Below, in pieces: positions 15,778 through 24,140 of a stretch of DNA of 37,671 bases. The notes beneath the pieces are model-generated. The model made no database searches. It saw only the letters and a list, made by a program, of their open reading frames with translations, and was not told the origin of the DNA. The DNA comes from an uncultured Bacilli bacterium (lineage in GTDB: Bacteria; Bacillota_I; Bacilli_A; RF39; UBA660). The position numbers and the translations under genes are program-made. Location: assembly GCA_944358125.1 (NCBI GenBank), contig CALVQM010000003.1, forward strand, positions 1 through 37,671. The letters run 5' to 3'. Each line of letters starts with the position of its first letter. Within the stretch, counting starts at the first letter, position 1.

Positions 15778-18700
15778 TTAATCATTACTGTAAGTAAGTA
15801 AATTTTTAATATCTTCTTCGTTTAGAGTTGCTAAACTTGCTTCCGCATTTCCTTCAATTAAATTTTCGCTTAATATTTTCTTTTTTGTTTGAAGTTCTAA
15901 TATTCGTTCTTCAATTGTTCCTTTGGTAATTAATTTATTAACAATTACCTTTCTTTTCTGGCCAATTCGATGAGCTCGATCGGTTGCTTGATTTTCTACT
16001 TGAGGATTCCACCATATATCTAGGTGAATTACAATATCAGCACTGGTTAAGTTTAATCCTGTTCCTCCTGATTTTAATGTTAGAAGGAAACAACTAGTAT
16101 TATCACTGTTAAATTTATCAATTAATGGAAGCCTATCTTTACTTTTAGTAGAGCCATCTATGCTGTAAAAACTTATTTTTGCTTTTTCTAAATCTTGTTT
16201 TAATAAATCTAAGATTCTTTTAAAACTAGAAAATATTAATATTTTATGATGTTCTTTTACATAGTCTTTAATCATTTCCAATATTTTTTCTGTTTTAATA
16301 CTTTCTCCTTCATAATTTTCATATAAGACATGGGGATTAATACATATTTGTCTTAGTTTGGTTAATAATTGGAGTATTTTGAAACGTGATGAAGCAAAAC
16401 CAGAGGTAGCGATTAATTCTTCAATTTCTTTTTCTGTTTCTTTTAAGACACTTACATATAACTGTTTCTGCTTTTCTGGTAAATCTAAATATATGTTATT
16501 TTCGATTTTATCAGGCAGATCTTTTACTACATCTTGTTTTTTCCTTCGTAAAATAAATGGCTTTATTTGATAATTTAGATTTGCCAGACGATTTAAGTCT
16601 TCTTCGGTTACATCACTAATATGGTATTTTTCTCGAAATTTCTCGACACTATTTAAATAGCCAGGCATTAGAAAGTCAAATATACTCCAAAGTTCAGTAA
16701 CTGAATTTTCTAATGGTGTTCCTGTTAAAGCAATTTTGGTATGGGCGTGTAGACTTTTTAGTGCTATAGTCATACGGGCTTGATAATTTTTCATGTATTG
16801 AGCTTCATCCACAATACATATTTCAAAATGCATATTGCTATATTCTTCCATATCATTCCTTAATAATCCATAGGAAGTTATAAATACATGGGCGTCGTTG
16901 TCATGTAATGCTTCTATTCTTTTCTTTTTAGAATCACTAATTACTCTTACTTTTATTCCTTGGCCAAATTTTGTAAATTCTTTTTCCCAGTTGTAAACTA
17001 ATGATGTGGGACAAACAATTAAAATTTTGGCATCTTTTTTATCTTTTAATACTTCTTTTATAAAACATATGGCTTGAATACTTTTCCCAAGTCCCATTTC
17101 GTCTGCTAAAATACCCCCTAAATCACATTTGTATAGAGTATATAGCCATTTTACACCCGTTTTTTGATAATCTCTTAGAGTTTCTTGGTCTTCTTTAGAA
17201 AAAGTTATGTCTATATCTTTATATTTGTTAAAATTAGTAATAAAATCATCAAATAAATTGTTTGTTTTGATATCATGATATTTATTTTCTTTTAGTGAAT
17301 CAATGTATAAGGCACGATATTTTGGAATTTCAATTTTGTCGTTTAAAGTGGATGGATCTAATTCTAAATCATCTATTAGAGATCCAAATTCTTGTAATTC
17401 TTTATTTTCTTCTAAATTAATTAAATTACCATTTTTTAGGCGATGATAAGTTTTTTTACTTTTTAAGGAAGCTAGTATACCTTTTAATTCCTCATCATTA
17501 ATATTGTCTAATTCAAAATTAAAAGACATGATACCATCATAGCCAATGCTAAAATCTTTGGTAATACGCGTTTTTTTAATTAAGTTTATTTTATCTAGTT
17601 TTTTACTTGTATATACTTCGTATTTATTTCCTAAATTAGTTAAATTATTTTCCAAGAAATAACCAATAGTATCAATATCATTCATTTCAAATTTGTTTTT
17701 ATTTATTATAAAACCAGCATTTATAATATCTTGCATAACTTCTTCTTCTAAGTCATAGTCTCTTGAGACACTAGTATCATTGCTTAACAGGTTAATTTCT
17801 ATTCCACTATAATTTAGCTTAATTTCACTAGTTAGTTTGTCTTTTAAAATATCTAAATAGATCTTAACACTTGGTTTGGTTATTTTGGTAATTTCAGTTA
17901 TATCATCTGCTATTTGTAGTTTATCGTTTATTACCTTTAAAATACCTTGATTAAATTTTTCTATGTTTTTGTTTTTAAATAATAAAGAGTTTATTTGTCT
18001 GTGATACAATTCTTTTAATAATTTTTGATAATTTTCAGGAATAATATATAAATTATTTCTATAAAGAATATATTTGCAGTTGCTTGTTAAAATATTGTAG
18101 TTTTCAAGATCTTCAATGGTTAAAGAAAAATCTTTTTTCCTATGATTTAGTATAAATTTAGTTGGCAAATCTTCGATAATTTCTGCTATTTTTTCACGAT
18201 TTATTTGTAATTTAGCAATATCAATATTGTGTATTAAATAATCTAAATCTCTTTCACTTAAATCAAAAGGATCTACACTATAATAATAATTGCTAGTTTT
18301 CTCATAATTTGCTAAATAATTAATAACTTTTGTATCTTCTTCATCAAAATAATAATTATCTTTATTATAAGTAAATTTAGTTCCTAATACGTCATCTCCA
18401 CCATTAAAATAAGCATCTAAAAATTTTTCGAATTTTGATTTATTATTTAAAACATATAATTTATTAGTACCAACACTTAATCGATATTGTATTTTATTAT
18501 CATAGAAAGTAATGTTTAGTTGCAATGATGCTTTTTCTTTAACGGACTTTTTGGGATTAGGATTATAAAATATATTTAGAATTTCACTTGTTTCTTCATA
18601 TAAATCCTTTTTTTCACACCTAATTATCGGATAATAATATTCATATAAACAAGCTATAACATGTTCACAAGATTTGTACTTTCTAAACTTTTCACAAGTA

Positions 18701-18906
18701 CATGTTCCTTCATATATTTCATCACCATTGTTTTTTATTATAACTTCATATTCATCCCATTCATTTTTGTCTTCTACTTGGAACTCATGAACATATTGCT
18801 TAGGTTCTTCATAAGATGTTAGATACTCTATTAAATAGCTAGGATATGTTCTTCCTTTTATTAATGCCTCTGCTCCAAAACTACGAACAAAATCAAAATA
18901 CTTCAT
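15778..18906 (-). CDS. SWIM zinc-finger SNF2-family helicase
   Basis: 1042 residues from the ATG at 18906, which has GGAGG four bases upstream. A SWIM zinc finger, 'CTCEKFRKYKSCEH' (C-x-C...C-x-H), lies near residues 65-80. A long middle region (100-550) has no recognised motif. The SNF2 ATPase follows: Walker A 'LADEMGLGKS' near 600, 'VDEAQYMKN' near 698, 'LTGTPLENSVTELW', and in the helicase C lobe 'LKSGGTGLNLT' and 'DRAHRIGQ'. Such proteins are double-stranded-DNA translocases thought to remodel protein-DNA complexes; the cellular role in bacteria is unclear. It lies directly downstream of secG, separated by a weak terminator. Confidence 0.93.
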   Translation of the reverse strand: MKYFDFVRSFGAEALIKGRTYPSYLIEYLTSYEEPKQYVHEFQVEDKNEWDEYEVIIKNNGDEIYEGTCTCEKFRKYKSCEHVIACLYEYYYPIIRCEKKDLYEETSEILNIFYNPNPKKSVKEKASLQLNITFYDNKIQYRLSVGTNKLYVLNNKSKFEKFLDAYFNGGDDVLGTKFTYNKDNYYFDEEDTKVINYLANYEKTSNYYYSVDPFDLSERDLDYLIHNIDIAKLQINREKIAEIIEDLPTKFILNHRKKDFSLTIEDLENYNILTSNCKYILYRNNLYIIPENYQKLLKELYHRQINSLLFKNKNIEKFNQGILKVINDKLQIADDITEITKITKPSVKIYLDILKDKLTSEIKLNYSGIEINLLSNDTSVSRDYDLEEEVMQDIINAGFIINKNKFEMNDIDTIGYFLENNLTNLGNKYEVYTSKKLDKINLIKKTRITKDFSIGYDGIMSFNFELDNINDEELKGILASLKSKKTYHRLKNGNLINLEENKELQEFGSLIDDLELDPSTLNDKIEIPKYRALYIDSLKENKYHDIKTNNLFDDFITNFNKYKDIDITFSKEDQETLRDYQKTGVKWLYTLYKCDLGGILADEMGLGKSIQAICFIKEVLKDKKDAKILIVCPTSLVYNWEKEFTKFGQGIKVRVISDSKKKRIEALHDNDAHVFITSYGLLRNDMEEYSNMHFEICIVDEAQYMKNYQARMTIALKSLHAHTKIALTGTPLENSVTELWSIFDFLMPGYLNSVEKFREKYHISDVTEEDLNRLANLNYQIKPFILRRKKQDVVKDLPDKIENNIYLDLPEKQKQLYVSVLKETEKEIEELIATSGFASSRFKILQLLTKLRQICINPHVLYENYEGESIKTEKILEMIKDYVKEHHKILIFSSFKRILDLLKQDLEKAKISFYSIDGSTKSKDRLPLIDKFNSDNTSCFLLTLKSGGTGLNLTSADIVIHLDIWWNPQVENQATDRAHRIGQKRKVIVNKLITKGTIEERILELQTKKKILSENLIEGNAEASLATLNEEDIKNLLTYSND

Positions 18907-18920
18907 AAAACCTCCAAAAA

Positions 18921-18942
18921 GCAAAAAAGCAACATACGTTGC
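18921..18942 (-). terminator. Weak intrinsic terminator after secG
   Basis: GCAAC-ATAC-GTTGC (18929-18942) is followed on the minus strand by six T. The stem is only 5 bp, so read-through into the SNF2 gene is likely. Confidence 0.55.
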
Positions 18943-19161
18943 CTATTTTAAAAATAGTATTAACGAAATAATGAAAAAAAGAATTCCTAATATTAAGGTT
19001 AATCGGCTTATAAATAATTCAAATCCTCTTTCTTTCATATTTTGAAATAAGACATCATTGCCACCAGTAATAATTTGACCAGCACTGCTAGCTTTATTTC
19101 CTTGTAGTAAAACTACAACAATTAATAATACTGATATAATTAATAAAAAGGTTTCTAACAT
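18943..19161 (-). CDS. secG: Preprotein translocase subunit SecG
   Basis: 72 residues from the ATG at 19161, which has an AGGAAGTG ribosome binding site; a longer reading from 19215 would start upstream of the -10 box. Two membrane segments (about 2-18 and 51-70) flank a polar loop, 'QIITGGNDVLFQNMKERGF', the normal SecG plan, with the usual 'VLLQ' and a conserved R-x-T in 'SRLTLILG'. SecG assists SecYE in exporting unfolded proteins. It is a single gene, with its own promoter. Confidence 0.88.
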   Translation of the reverse strand: MLETFLLIISVLLIVVVLLQGNKASSAGQIITGGNDVLFQNMKERGFELFISRLTLILGILFFIISLILFLK

Positions 19162-19191
19162 AAAATTCACTTCCTTTGGTAAAACAAATAT

Positions 19192-19220
19192 AGTATAACA
19201 TATATTTGGCATCAAAACAA
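19192..19220 (-). promoter_or_regulatory. Sigma-A promoter for secG
   Basis: TTGTTT (19215-19220), a 17-base spacer and TATACT (19192-19197) on the minus strand, directly after the end of the LigD-like gene. Confidence 0.5.
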
Positions 19221-19225
19221 CAATT

Positions 19226-20599
19226 TTAGTTATTAAATTTTTGCCATGGGTCTTTTCTTTTTAATCTTTTGATTGCTTCTTCCATCGTTATTTCATCTGG
19301 CTTAATTTTATCAAGTTCATTCCATGATATGGGCATAGAGACCGTTAACTTTTTTCTAATTCTTAAAGAGTATGGGGCAACACTTGTCGCTCCTTTTGTA
19401 TTTCTCACCCAATCAATAAATATTTTACCTTTTCTTTTCGATTTTTTCATATTGCTGGTATATTTATCAGGCCATCTTGCTTCCATTAATTCTGCTATGT
19501 TTTTGGCTATAAGTCTAGCATTTTTCCAGGTTACTTTGGCATTTAGAGGAACAACCACATGATAGCCTTTACCACCACTCGTTTTTAGGAAAGATGATAG
19601 TTCATATTCATCTAAAATACTTTTTAAATCTTTTACCCCTTCTCTTAACCTTTTTAGACTTAATAATTCGTCAGGATCTAGATCAAAGACTAACATATCA
19701 GCATGAGATAAATCACTTGCTAGACAACCCCATACATGAAATTCATAACTATTCATTTGTACTTCACTAATGAGACCATTAATGTCTTTAATATAATAGT
19801 AATCATTTTGATGTTCTTTCTTACTTTTAATTCTTTTTAAACCTAAAAATTTATGTAAGTTTTCAAAATGCTTTTTAAAAAAACTAGAACCTTTTGAACC
19901 ACTTGGATAACGAATGGTACTTATAAGCCTATTTTCAATTAAAGGTAACATGCGTTTTGATACAGCTTTATAATAGTTTACAATGTCCATTTTGGTTACT
20001 TTTGGTTTTTTATAAATTATTTTATCAGGATTTGTTATTTCTATATGTTTTATATTATCTTTAATTTCATCCATGGTTCTATTTGTTTTAATACTAGTAT
20101 TAAATTCATTTATATTATCATATAAATGATATTCATCTTTATCCTTTATCAGTAACCAACTTGTATCATTATTTTTTAACTTAACTAAAGTCCATATTCC
20201 TTTTAGTCTTGAACCTTTTAAAATAAATTTTATAGGGCCTTCTTTAAAATTTGGCTTATATCCTTTTATTGGTTCCCAATAACCTTTATCCCATAGCATG
20301 ACTGTTCCACCACCATATTCACCCTTAGGAATTGTTCCTTCAAAATTACGATAATCTATGGGGTGATCCTCTACTTTAATAGCTAATCTTTTATCTTTAG
20401 GATTATAGGAAGGGCCTTTTGGTACTGCCCAACTAATTAATACTCCATTCCATTCTAAACGTAAATCATAGTGATCTTTTCTGGCAATATGATGTTGAAT
20501 ACAAAATCTTAATTTTTTTGTTTTTTTGCTTCTTTTACCCATTGGTTCTTTTGTTTTATTAAAATTTCTTTTTGCATTATATTTACTTAAACTTGACAT
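19226..20599 (-). CDS. LigD-like 3'-phosphoesterase + polymerase/primase, no ligase domain
   Basis: 457 residues from the ATG at 20599 (AGAGG ribosome binding site). The first part (about 1-165) is the LigD 3'-phosphoesterase domain: 'RFCIQHHIARKDHYDLRLEW' (31-50) with His and Asp-x-Arg, then 'EDHPIDYRNFEGTIPKGEYG'. The second part (about 195-450) is the LigD archaeo-eukaryotic primase-type polymerase: 'LVFDLDPDE' with two catalytic Asp, 'TSGGKGYHVVVPL' and 'IFIDWVRN...TSVAPYSLR' with the third Asp. The ATP-dependent ligase domain is absent and no Ku gene is in view. It follows the restriction operon, separated by a hairpin that covers its ribosome binding site. A role in end processing and gap filling is likely; a partner ligase and Ku would have to be elsewhere. 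Confidence 0.9.
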   Translation of the reverse strand: MSSLSKYNAKRNFNKTKEPMGKRSKKTKKLRFCIQHHIARKDHYDLRLEWNGVLISWAVPKGPSYNPKDKRLAIKVEDHPIDYRNFEGTIPKGEYGGGTVMLWDKGYWEPIKGYKPNFKEGPIKFILKGSRLKGIWTLVKLKNNDTSWLLIKDKDEYHLYDNINEFNTSIKTNRTMDEIKDNIKHIEITNPDKIIYKKPKVTKMDIVNYYKAVSKRMLPLIENRLISTIRYPSGSKGSSFFKKHFENLHKFLGLKRIKSKKEHQNDYYYIKDINGLISEVQMNSYEFHVWGCLASDLSHADMLVFDLDPDELLSLKRLREGVKDLKSILDEYELSSFLKTSGGKGYHVVVPLNAKVTWKNARLIAKNIAELMEARWPDKYTSNMKKSKRKGKIFIDWVRNTKGATSVAPYSLRIRKKLTVSMPISWNELDKIKPDEITMEEAIKRLKRKDPWQKFNN

Positions 20600-20606
20600 A
20601 ATAAAA

Positions 20607-20638
20607 ACCTCTAATATTAGTTTGGTGATATTAGAGGT
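20607..20638 (-). terminator. Perfect 11-bp hairpin: terminator that also contains the ligD-like ribosome binding site
   Basis: ACCTCTAATAT (20607-20617) and ATATTAGAGGT (20628-20638) pair exactly with a 10-base loop. On the minus strand it is followed by TTTTT, so it can end the restriction operon. The last arm read by the polymerase holds AGAGG, the ribosome binding site of the LigD-like gene, which would be hidden whenever the hairpin forms. Confidence 0.75.
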
Positions 20639-20648
20639 GATTATGTAT

Positions 20649-21713
20649 TTAACTATTTTCATCAGACATAAAATCATCCGCAATTGAGTTTAATTCTTTT
20701 TTAATATTTTCAAAACTTTGTTTTAAGTCGAGTATCTTTATAGACATTATATGATTCATTATTGATGTGGTGTAATTTTTCGCAAGTTCTTCATCTGTTT
20801 GGGCATATAATAGCATTCCTCTCACATCGTTATCTTTTTTCCAGGATTCATTCGCTACATACACATATAATTGATTCCAATTATCTCTATTAATTGTCTT
20901 CTTATCAAATCTACCTTTTTTTAAAATGCTTGCGTAAAATTTTGTATCTATTATTAAAATTCTTTTCTTATAGTATAAATTAATGTCAGTAATCATTTTA
21001 GGTAAAAACTCTATTAACGGATAATTTGAATCAATATTCCAATTAATTATTTTTATACTTGGATTTAATTGTGGATAATGTTTTTTATAATATTCTCTTA
21101 CGAATCTTTCATATATAGTTGATATTTTTTCTTCATCTATAAATTCTCTATACTTGATGCTTCCATCTTTCTGCGTAATTATTAAGGATTCCAAAATTAA
21201 ATAGCATATATTTATTATAACTCTGTAATCTTTATTTGTCTTATTTAAATATATATTATTCCAATATATTTTATTTATTTCCAATATGTCTATATTGTTT
21301 AAGTGAAGATATATTTTTTTTATTTCTTTTTTGTTTTTATTCTTCATTTTCTCAGATTTAATTAAATAAAATAATGTTGTTTTAATGATTTTATTTAAAA
21401 TAACATTTTCGCTATATTCATCATACTCACATACTATTTTCTTATTAATAAAGGTTCGTTTTTTAATTGATTCTGTGATTTTTATTTTACCACGCGTTAT
21501 GGCAGTTAATTCATCTGTTAATTTATAATCTTTATAGAATCCCTTTTTTATTAATCTATTAATTAAAAAGATTAACATACTTGAAAGCAAATCATATATA
21601 TTTGAGAAATCTTCTATATTTCCAAAAAAATCTTTTTTTTCGATTAATTTATCAAGTTTAAATGCGTATGCCAACATATAATATATGTTACTAATTCTAT
21701 AGTCTTTATTCAT
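20649..21713 (-). CDS. McrC-like restriction subunit (PD-(D/E)xK nuclease)
   Basis: 354 residues. The N-terminal 'ISNIYYMLAYAFKLDKL' and 'LTAITRGKIKITESIKK' are typical of McrC proteins. The nuclease core is near residues 240-265: 'EFLPKMITDINLYYKKR' then 'ILIIDTKFYASI', giving the Asp...Asp-x-Lys pattern of PD-(D/E)xK enzymes. McrC binds the McrB hexamer and supplies DNA cleavage. Here the gene follows the McrB-like gene with an 8-base overlap (ATGAATAA). Because two cytosine methyltransferases are in the same operon, the complex more likely cuts unmodified DNA, as in the BsuMI and LlaJI systems, than methylated DNA. It ends the operon at the hairpin before the LigD-like gene. Confidence 0.85.
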   Translation of the reverse strand: MNKDYRISNIYYMLAYAFKLDKLIEKKDFFGNIEDFSNIYDLLSSMLIFLINRLIKKGFYKDYKLTDELTAITRGKIKITESIKKRTFINKKIVCEYDEYSENVILNKIIKTTLFYLIKSEKMKNKNKKEIKKIYLHLNNIDILEINKIYWNNIYLNKTNKDYRVIINICYLILESLIITQKDGSIKYREFIDEEKISTIYERFVREYYKKHYPQLNPSIKIINWNIDSNYPLIEFLPKMITDINLYYKKRILIIDTKFYASILKKGRFDKKTINRDNWNQLYVYVANESWKKDNDVRGMLLYAQTDEELAKNYTTSIMNHIMSIKILDLKQSFENIKKELNSIADDFMSDENS

Positions 21714-23385
21714 CTTTTAATGAATTAATAAGTTTCTCTTTCCAATCATTATATTTGCTTTCATCATCAAACCAATACTCTTTTAGCAATGGCAATATAT
21801 CAAATTCAACTATATCTTCTAATTCTTTTTTATATTCAAAATTTAAATTACAAAAATAACTGTGTCCAATTTCAAATCCACTACCTAATGACTCATCTTC
21901 ACATATAAATTCATTTAATTTTTTTATTACTTCTAATAATTTTTCAAGATTTTTGTTATCGAATTGTGTTATATAATTTTTAAATTTTTCATTATTAAAA
22001 GCTGGTTTGACTTTAAAGAAAGAGAATCTTCTTCTTAAAGCATAGTCTATTAATGTCAAGCTTCTATCGGCAGTATTTAACATTCCGATGATGTACAGAT
22101 TATTTGGAACAAAAAATTCTTCTCTAGAATAGGGCAATATAACTTTTTCCACCTCACGTTTATCAACTTCAATTAGCATCATCAATTCTCCCAATATTTT
22201 GCTTATATTCCCACGATTAATTTCGTCAATAATAACGTAATAACTATTTTCTTTATCATTTTGAGCTTTTAAGCAAAAATCTTTGAATATTCCATTTACT
22301 AATTCAAATTCATTATTTACCGGTCGAATTCCCTCAATAAAATCTTCATAAGAATAACTTTGATGAAATTGTATCGTTATCATTTTTTGATTATCCATAG
22401 ATCCAATCCTTGAATATGCTAATCTTTTTGCCATAAAAGTTTTGCCAACACCTGGAGATCCTTCTAAAATAATATTTTTCTTCTTATTTAAAAGATTGTT
22501 TAATCTTTCATAGTCTTCTTCATTAATGAAAATGTCATTTAAAAAATCCTCTCTTTTATAATCTTCTACATTTTTATTTAAGTTATCTTCAATAGGATTT
22601 TCATAAAAATTATTTTCGTCTAATAAATTTATATATCGATACAACATTTCTCCTAAAAAATATGGATGTTCTTTAGTAACTTCTGGTATCATTTCTCTTA
22701 TATATTTATTTATATCATAGGAAATTTTTTCTGGTGAATCACTATTTTTTATAGGGATTTTAAAATAGCTTGATATAATTATAAGTTTTTCTTTGGAACA
22801 AATATTTAAAAATTTTTCCGGATAATAAATTGAGGCTAGCTTGGTTAATACCATTGACATTCCTTTTAGTTTTGGATATTTGTCTTTAGCATTTTCCATT
22901 TTCTCTACATTTTGCAATGAACTCAGAAATGCAAATAATTCATTTCTAAAATCTGTCCAATAAATCTCGGGGTTATCTATTTCTTGATTATTTACTCCAT
23001 AGTATTTTTTTGTTTCTCTTTTTTTATATATTCCAAATTTAGCGGCTGATCCACCTCCAATTGTAATTCCAAGATTTTTATATTTACCATATTCTAATTT
23101 ATAGCTTAAGGACTCTTTATATCTATCTGTTCCTAAGGCATAATCGCCTAATTTGAGCTCATTTAATTTGCTAAGAGGATATTCATCCAAATATTCCTCC
23201 CTTCTTATGGCCCAATCATATTTATTTTTTATTTTTTCAATATTTTCTAAATAAAATTTTTTAAAATCATTAATATAATGGGTTCTATTTTCATCAAAAA
23301 TCGTTTCCTCAGTAATGTCTAATTTCGTTTTTATTTTATTTATGCTTTCTTTAATATTGTTTTTTAATATTTCTTCGCTATTCAT
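21706..23385 (-). CDS. McrB-like AAA+ GTPase of a restriction system
   Basis: 559 residues. The C-terminal AAA+ motor has Walker A 'GSPGVGKT' near 310, Walker B 'YYVIIDEINRGNISKI' near 383, the McrB-specific 'MLNTADRSL' near 433 and 'DYALRRRFSF' as arginine finger. The first 280 residues are not the EcoKMcrB methyl-binding domain that I know; they contain 'TIGGGSAAKFGIYKKRE' and 'ELFAFLSSLQNVEKM' and would be the DNA-recognition part. It is expected to form a GTP-driven ring that recruits the McrC-like nuclease. It overlaps both neighbours by 8 bases. BsuMI YdiS and LlaJI R1 are known relatives that act with methyltransferase pairs. Confidence 0.9.
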   Translation of the reverse strand: MNSEEILKNNIKESINKIKTKLDITEETIFDENRTHYINDFKKFYLENIEKIKNKYDWAIRREEYLDEYPLSKLNELKLGDYALGTDRYKESLSYKLEYGKYKNLGITIGGGSAAKFGIYKKRETKKYYGVNNQEIDNPEIYWTDFRNELFAFLSSLQNVEKMENAKDKYPKLKGMSMVLTKLASIYYPEKFLNICSKEKLIIISSYFKIPIKNSDSPEKISYDINKYIREMIPEVTKEHPYFLGEMLYRYINLLDENNFYENPIEDNLNKNVEDYKREDFLNDIFINEEDYERLNNLLNKKKNIILEGSPGVGKTFMAKRLAYSRIGSMDNQKMITIQFHQSYSYEDFIEGIRPVNNEFELVNGIFKDFCLKAQNDKENSYYVIIDEINRGNISKILGELMMLIEVDKREVEKVILPYSREEFFVPNNLYIIGMLNTADRSLTLIDYALRRRFSFFKVKPAFNNEKFKNYITQFDNKNLEKLLEVIKKLNEFICEDESLGSGFEIGHSYFCNLNFEYKKELEDIVEFDILPLLKEYWFDDESKYNDWKEKLINSLKDE

Positions 23386-24136
23386 TTTTTGTATCCTCCA
23401 TATTTTCTTTCAAAAGTTCATTGATTATTTCTATTTTATCATTATTTAGTTTAAAATTATTTTGATCAATTTTTTTTACTAAATTACCTTGCTCTTCTGA
23501 TAATAAAGCTATAAAATAGTTAAAAGAATTATTAGATTTATAGCTAACTTTCTCGTTATTGACGTTTATTATTTTTATAATAAATGAGTTTGGATTTTTT
23601 TTATATTTTTGAATATAATCTATTTCATCTAATTTATTTTGTTCACAATATTTTAAAATAAAAAACTGTTCTCTATTAATACTATTATATTTTTTTAAAA
23701 ATTTCAATATTTGACAATAGGAACAATAAAAATTATAGGCTTTTTTTTCCATGTCATTTAATCCCATTAAAATTATATCACTTTTAATTTCCTTCATATT
23801 AAAAACAATTTCATTTGATTTTTCCGATATTTTTTTTAAGGCTTTTATACACTCTATATATGCTTCCCCCAAAGACGTAAAAAATTGAGAAAAATCTACT
23901 CCTTCTTTGTAGTCATTAATAAATCCTAAATTATATAAAAATGGCATCAAAGATCTTATATAACTTCCTGTAAATATTTTATTATTAATCAAATATTCTT
24001 GAAATTTTTTATAAGGTAACTGTTTATTATTGTTTTCTAATATAATTTTTTCTATAAGCAATATTTTTTTATTTGTTTCTTCTGTTAAGCTTATTCCCGG
24101 ATTTGATATCTGATTTATAGTAATACATTTTTTCAT
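23378..24136 (-). CDS. Unrecognised protein of the restriction operon
   Basis: 252 residues; I do not recognise the family. No membrane segment, no clear catalytic motif. Residues 20-85 ('TNKKILLIEKIILENNNKQL...SYIRSLMPFLYNLGFI') look like winged-helix sequence, with a possible recognition helix at 'GSYIRSLMPFLYNLGF'. Residues 135-180 contain 'YNFYCSYCQILKFLKKYN', with two cysteines three apart, and are rich in Lys, Asn and Glu. It is 4 bases downstream of the first methyltransferase and overlaps the McrB-like gene by 8 bases, so it is an integral part of the system. By position it could correspond to the third restriction component of BsuMI (YdiR), or act as a specificity or assembly subunit; that is inference. 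Confidence 0.7.
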   Translation of the reverse strand: MKKCITINQISNPGISLTEETNKKILLIEKIILENNNKQLPYKKFQEYLINNKIFTGSYIRSLMPFLYNLGFINDYKEGVDFSQFFTSLGEAYIECIKALKKISEKSNEIVFNMKEIKSDIILMGLNDMEKKAYNFYCSYCQILKFLKKYNSINREQFFILKYCEQNKLDEIDYIQKYKKNPNSFIIKIINVNNEKVSYKSNNSFNYFIALLSEEQGNLVKKIDQNNFKLNNDKIEIINELLKENMEDTKNE

Positions 24137-24140
24137 TTTA

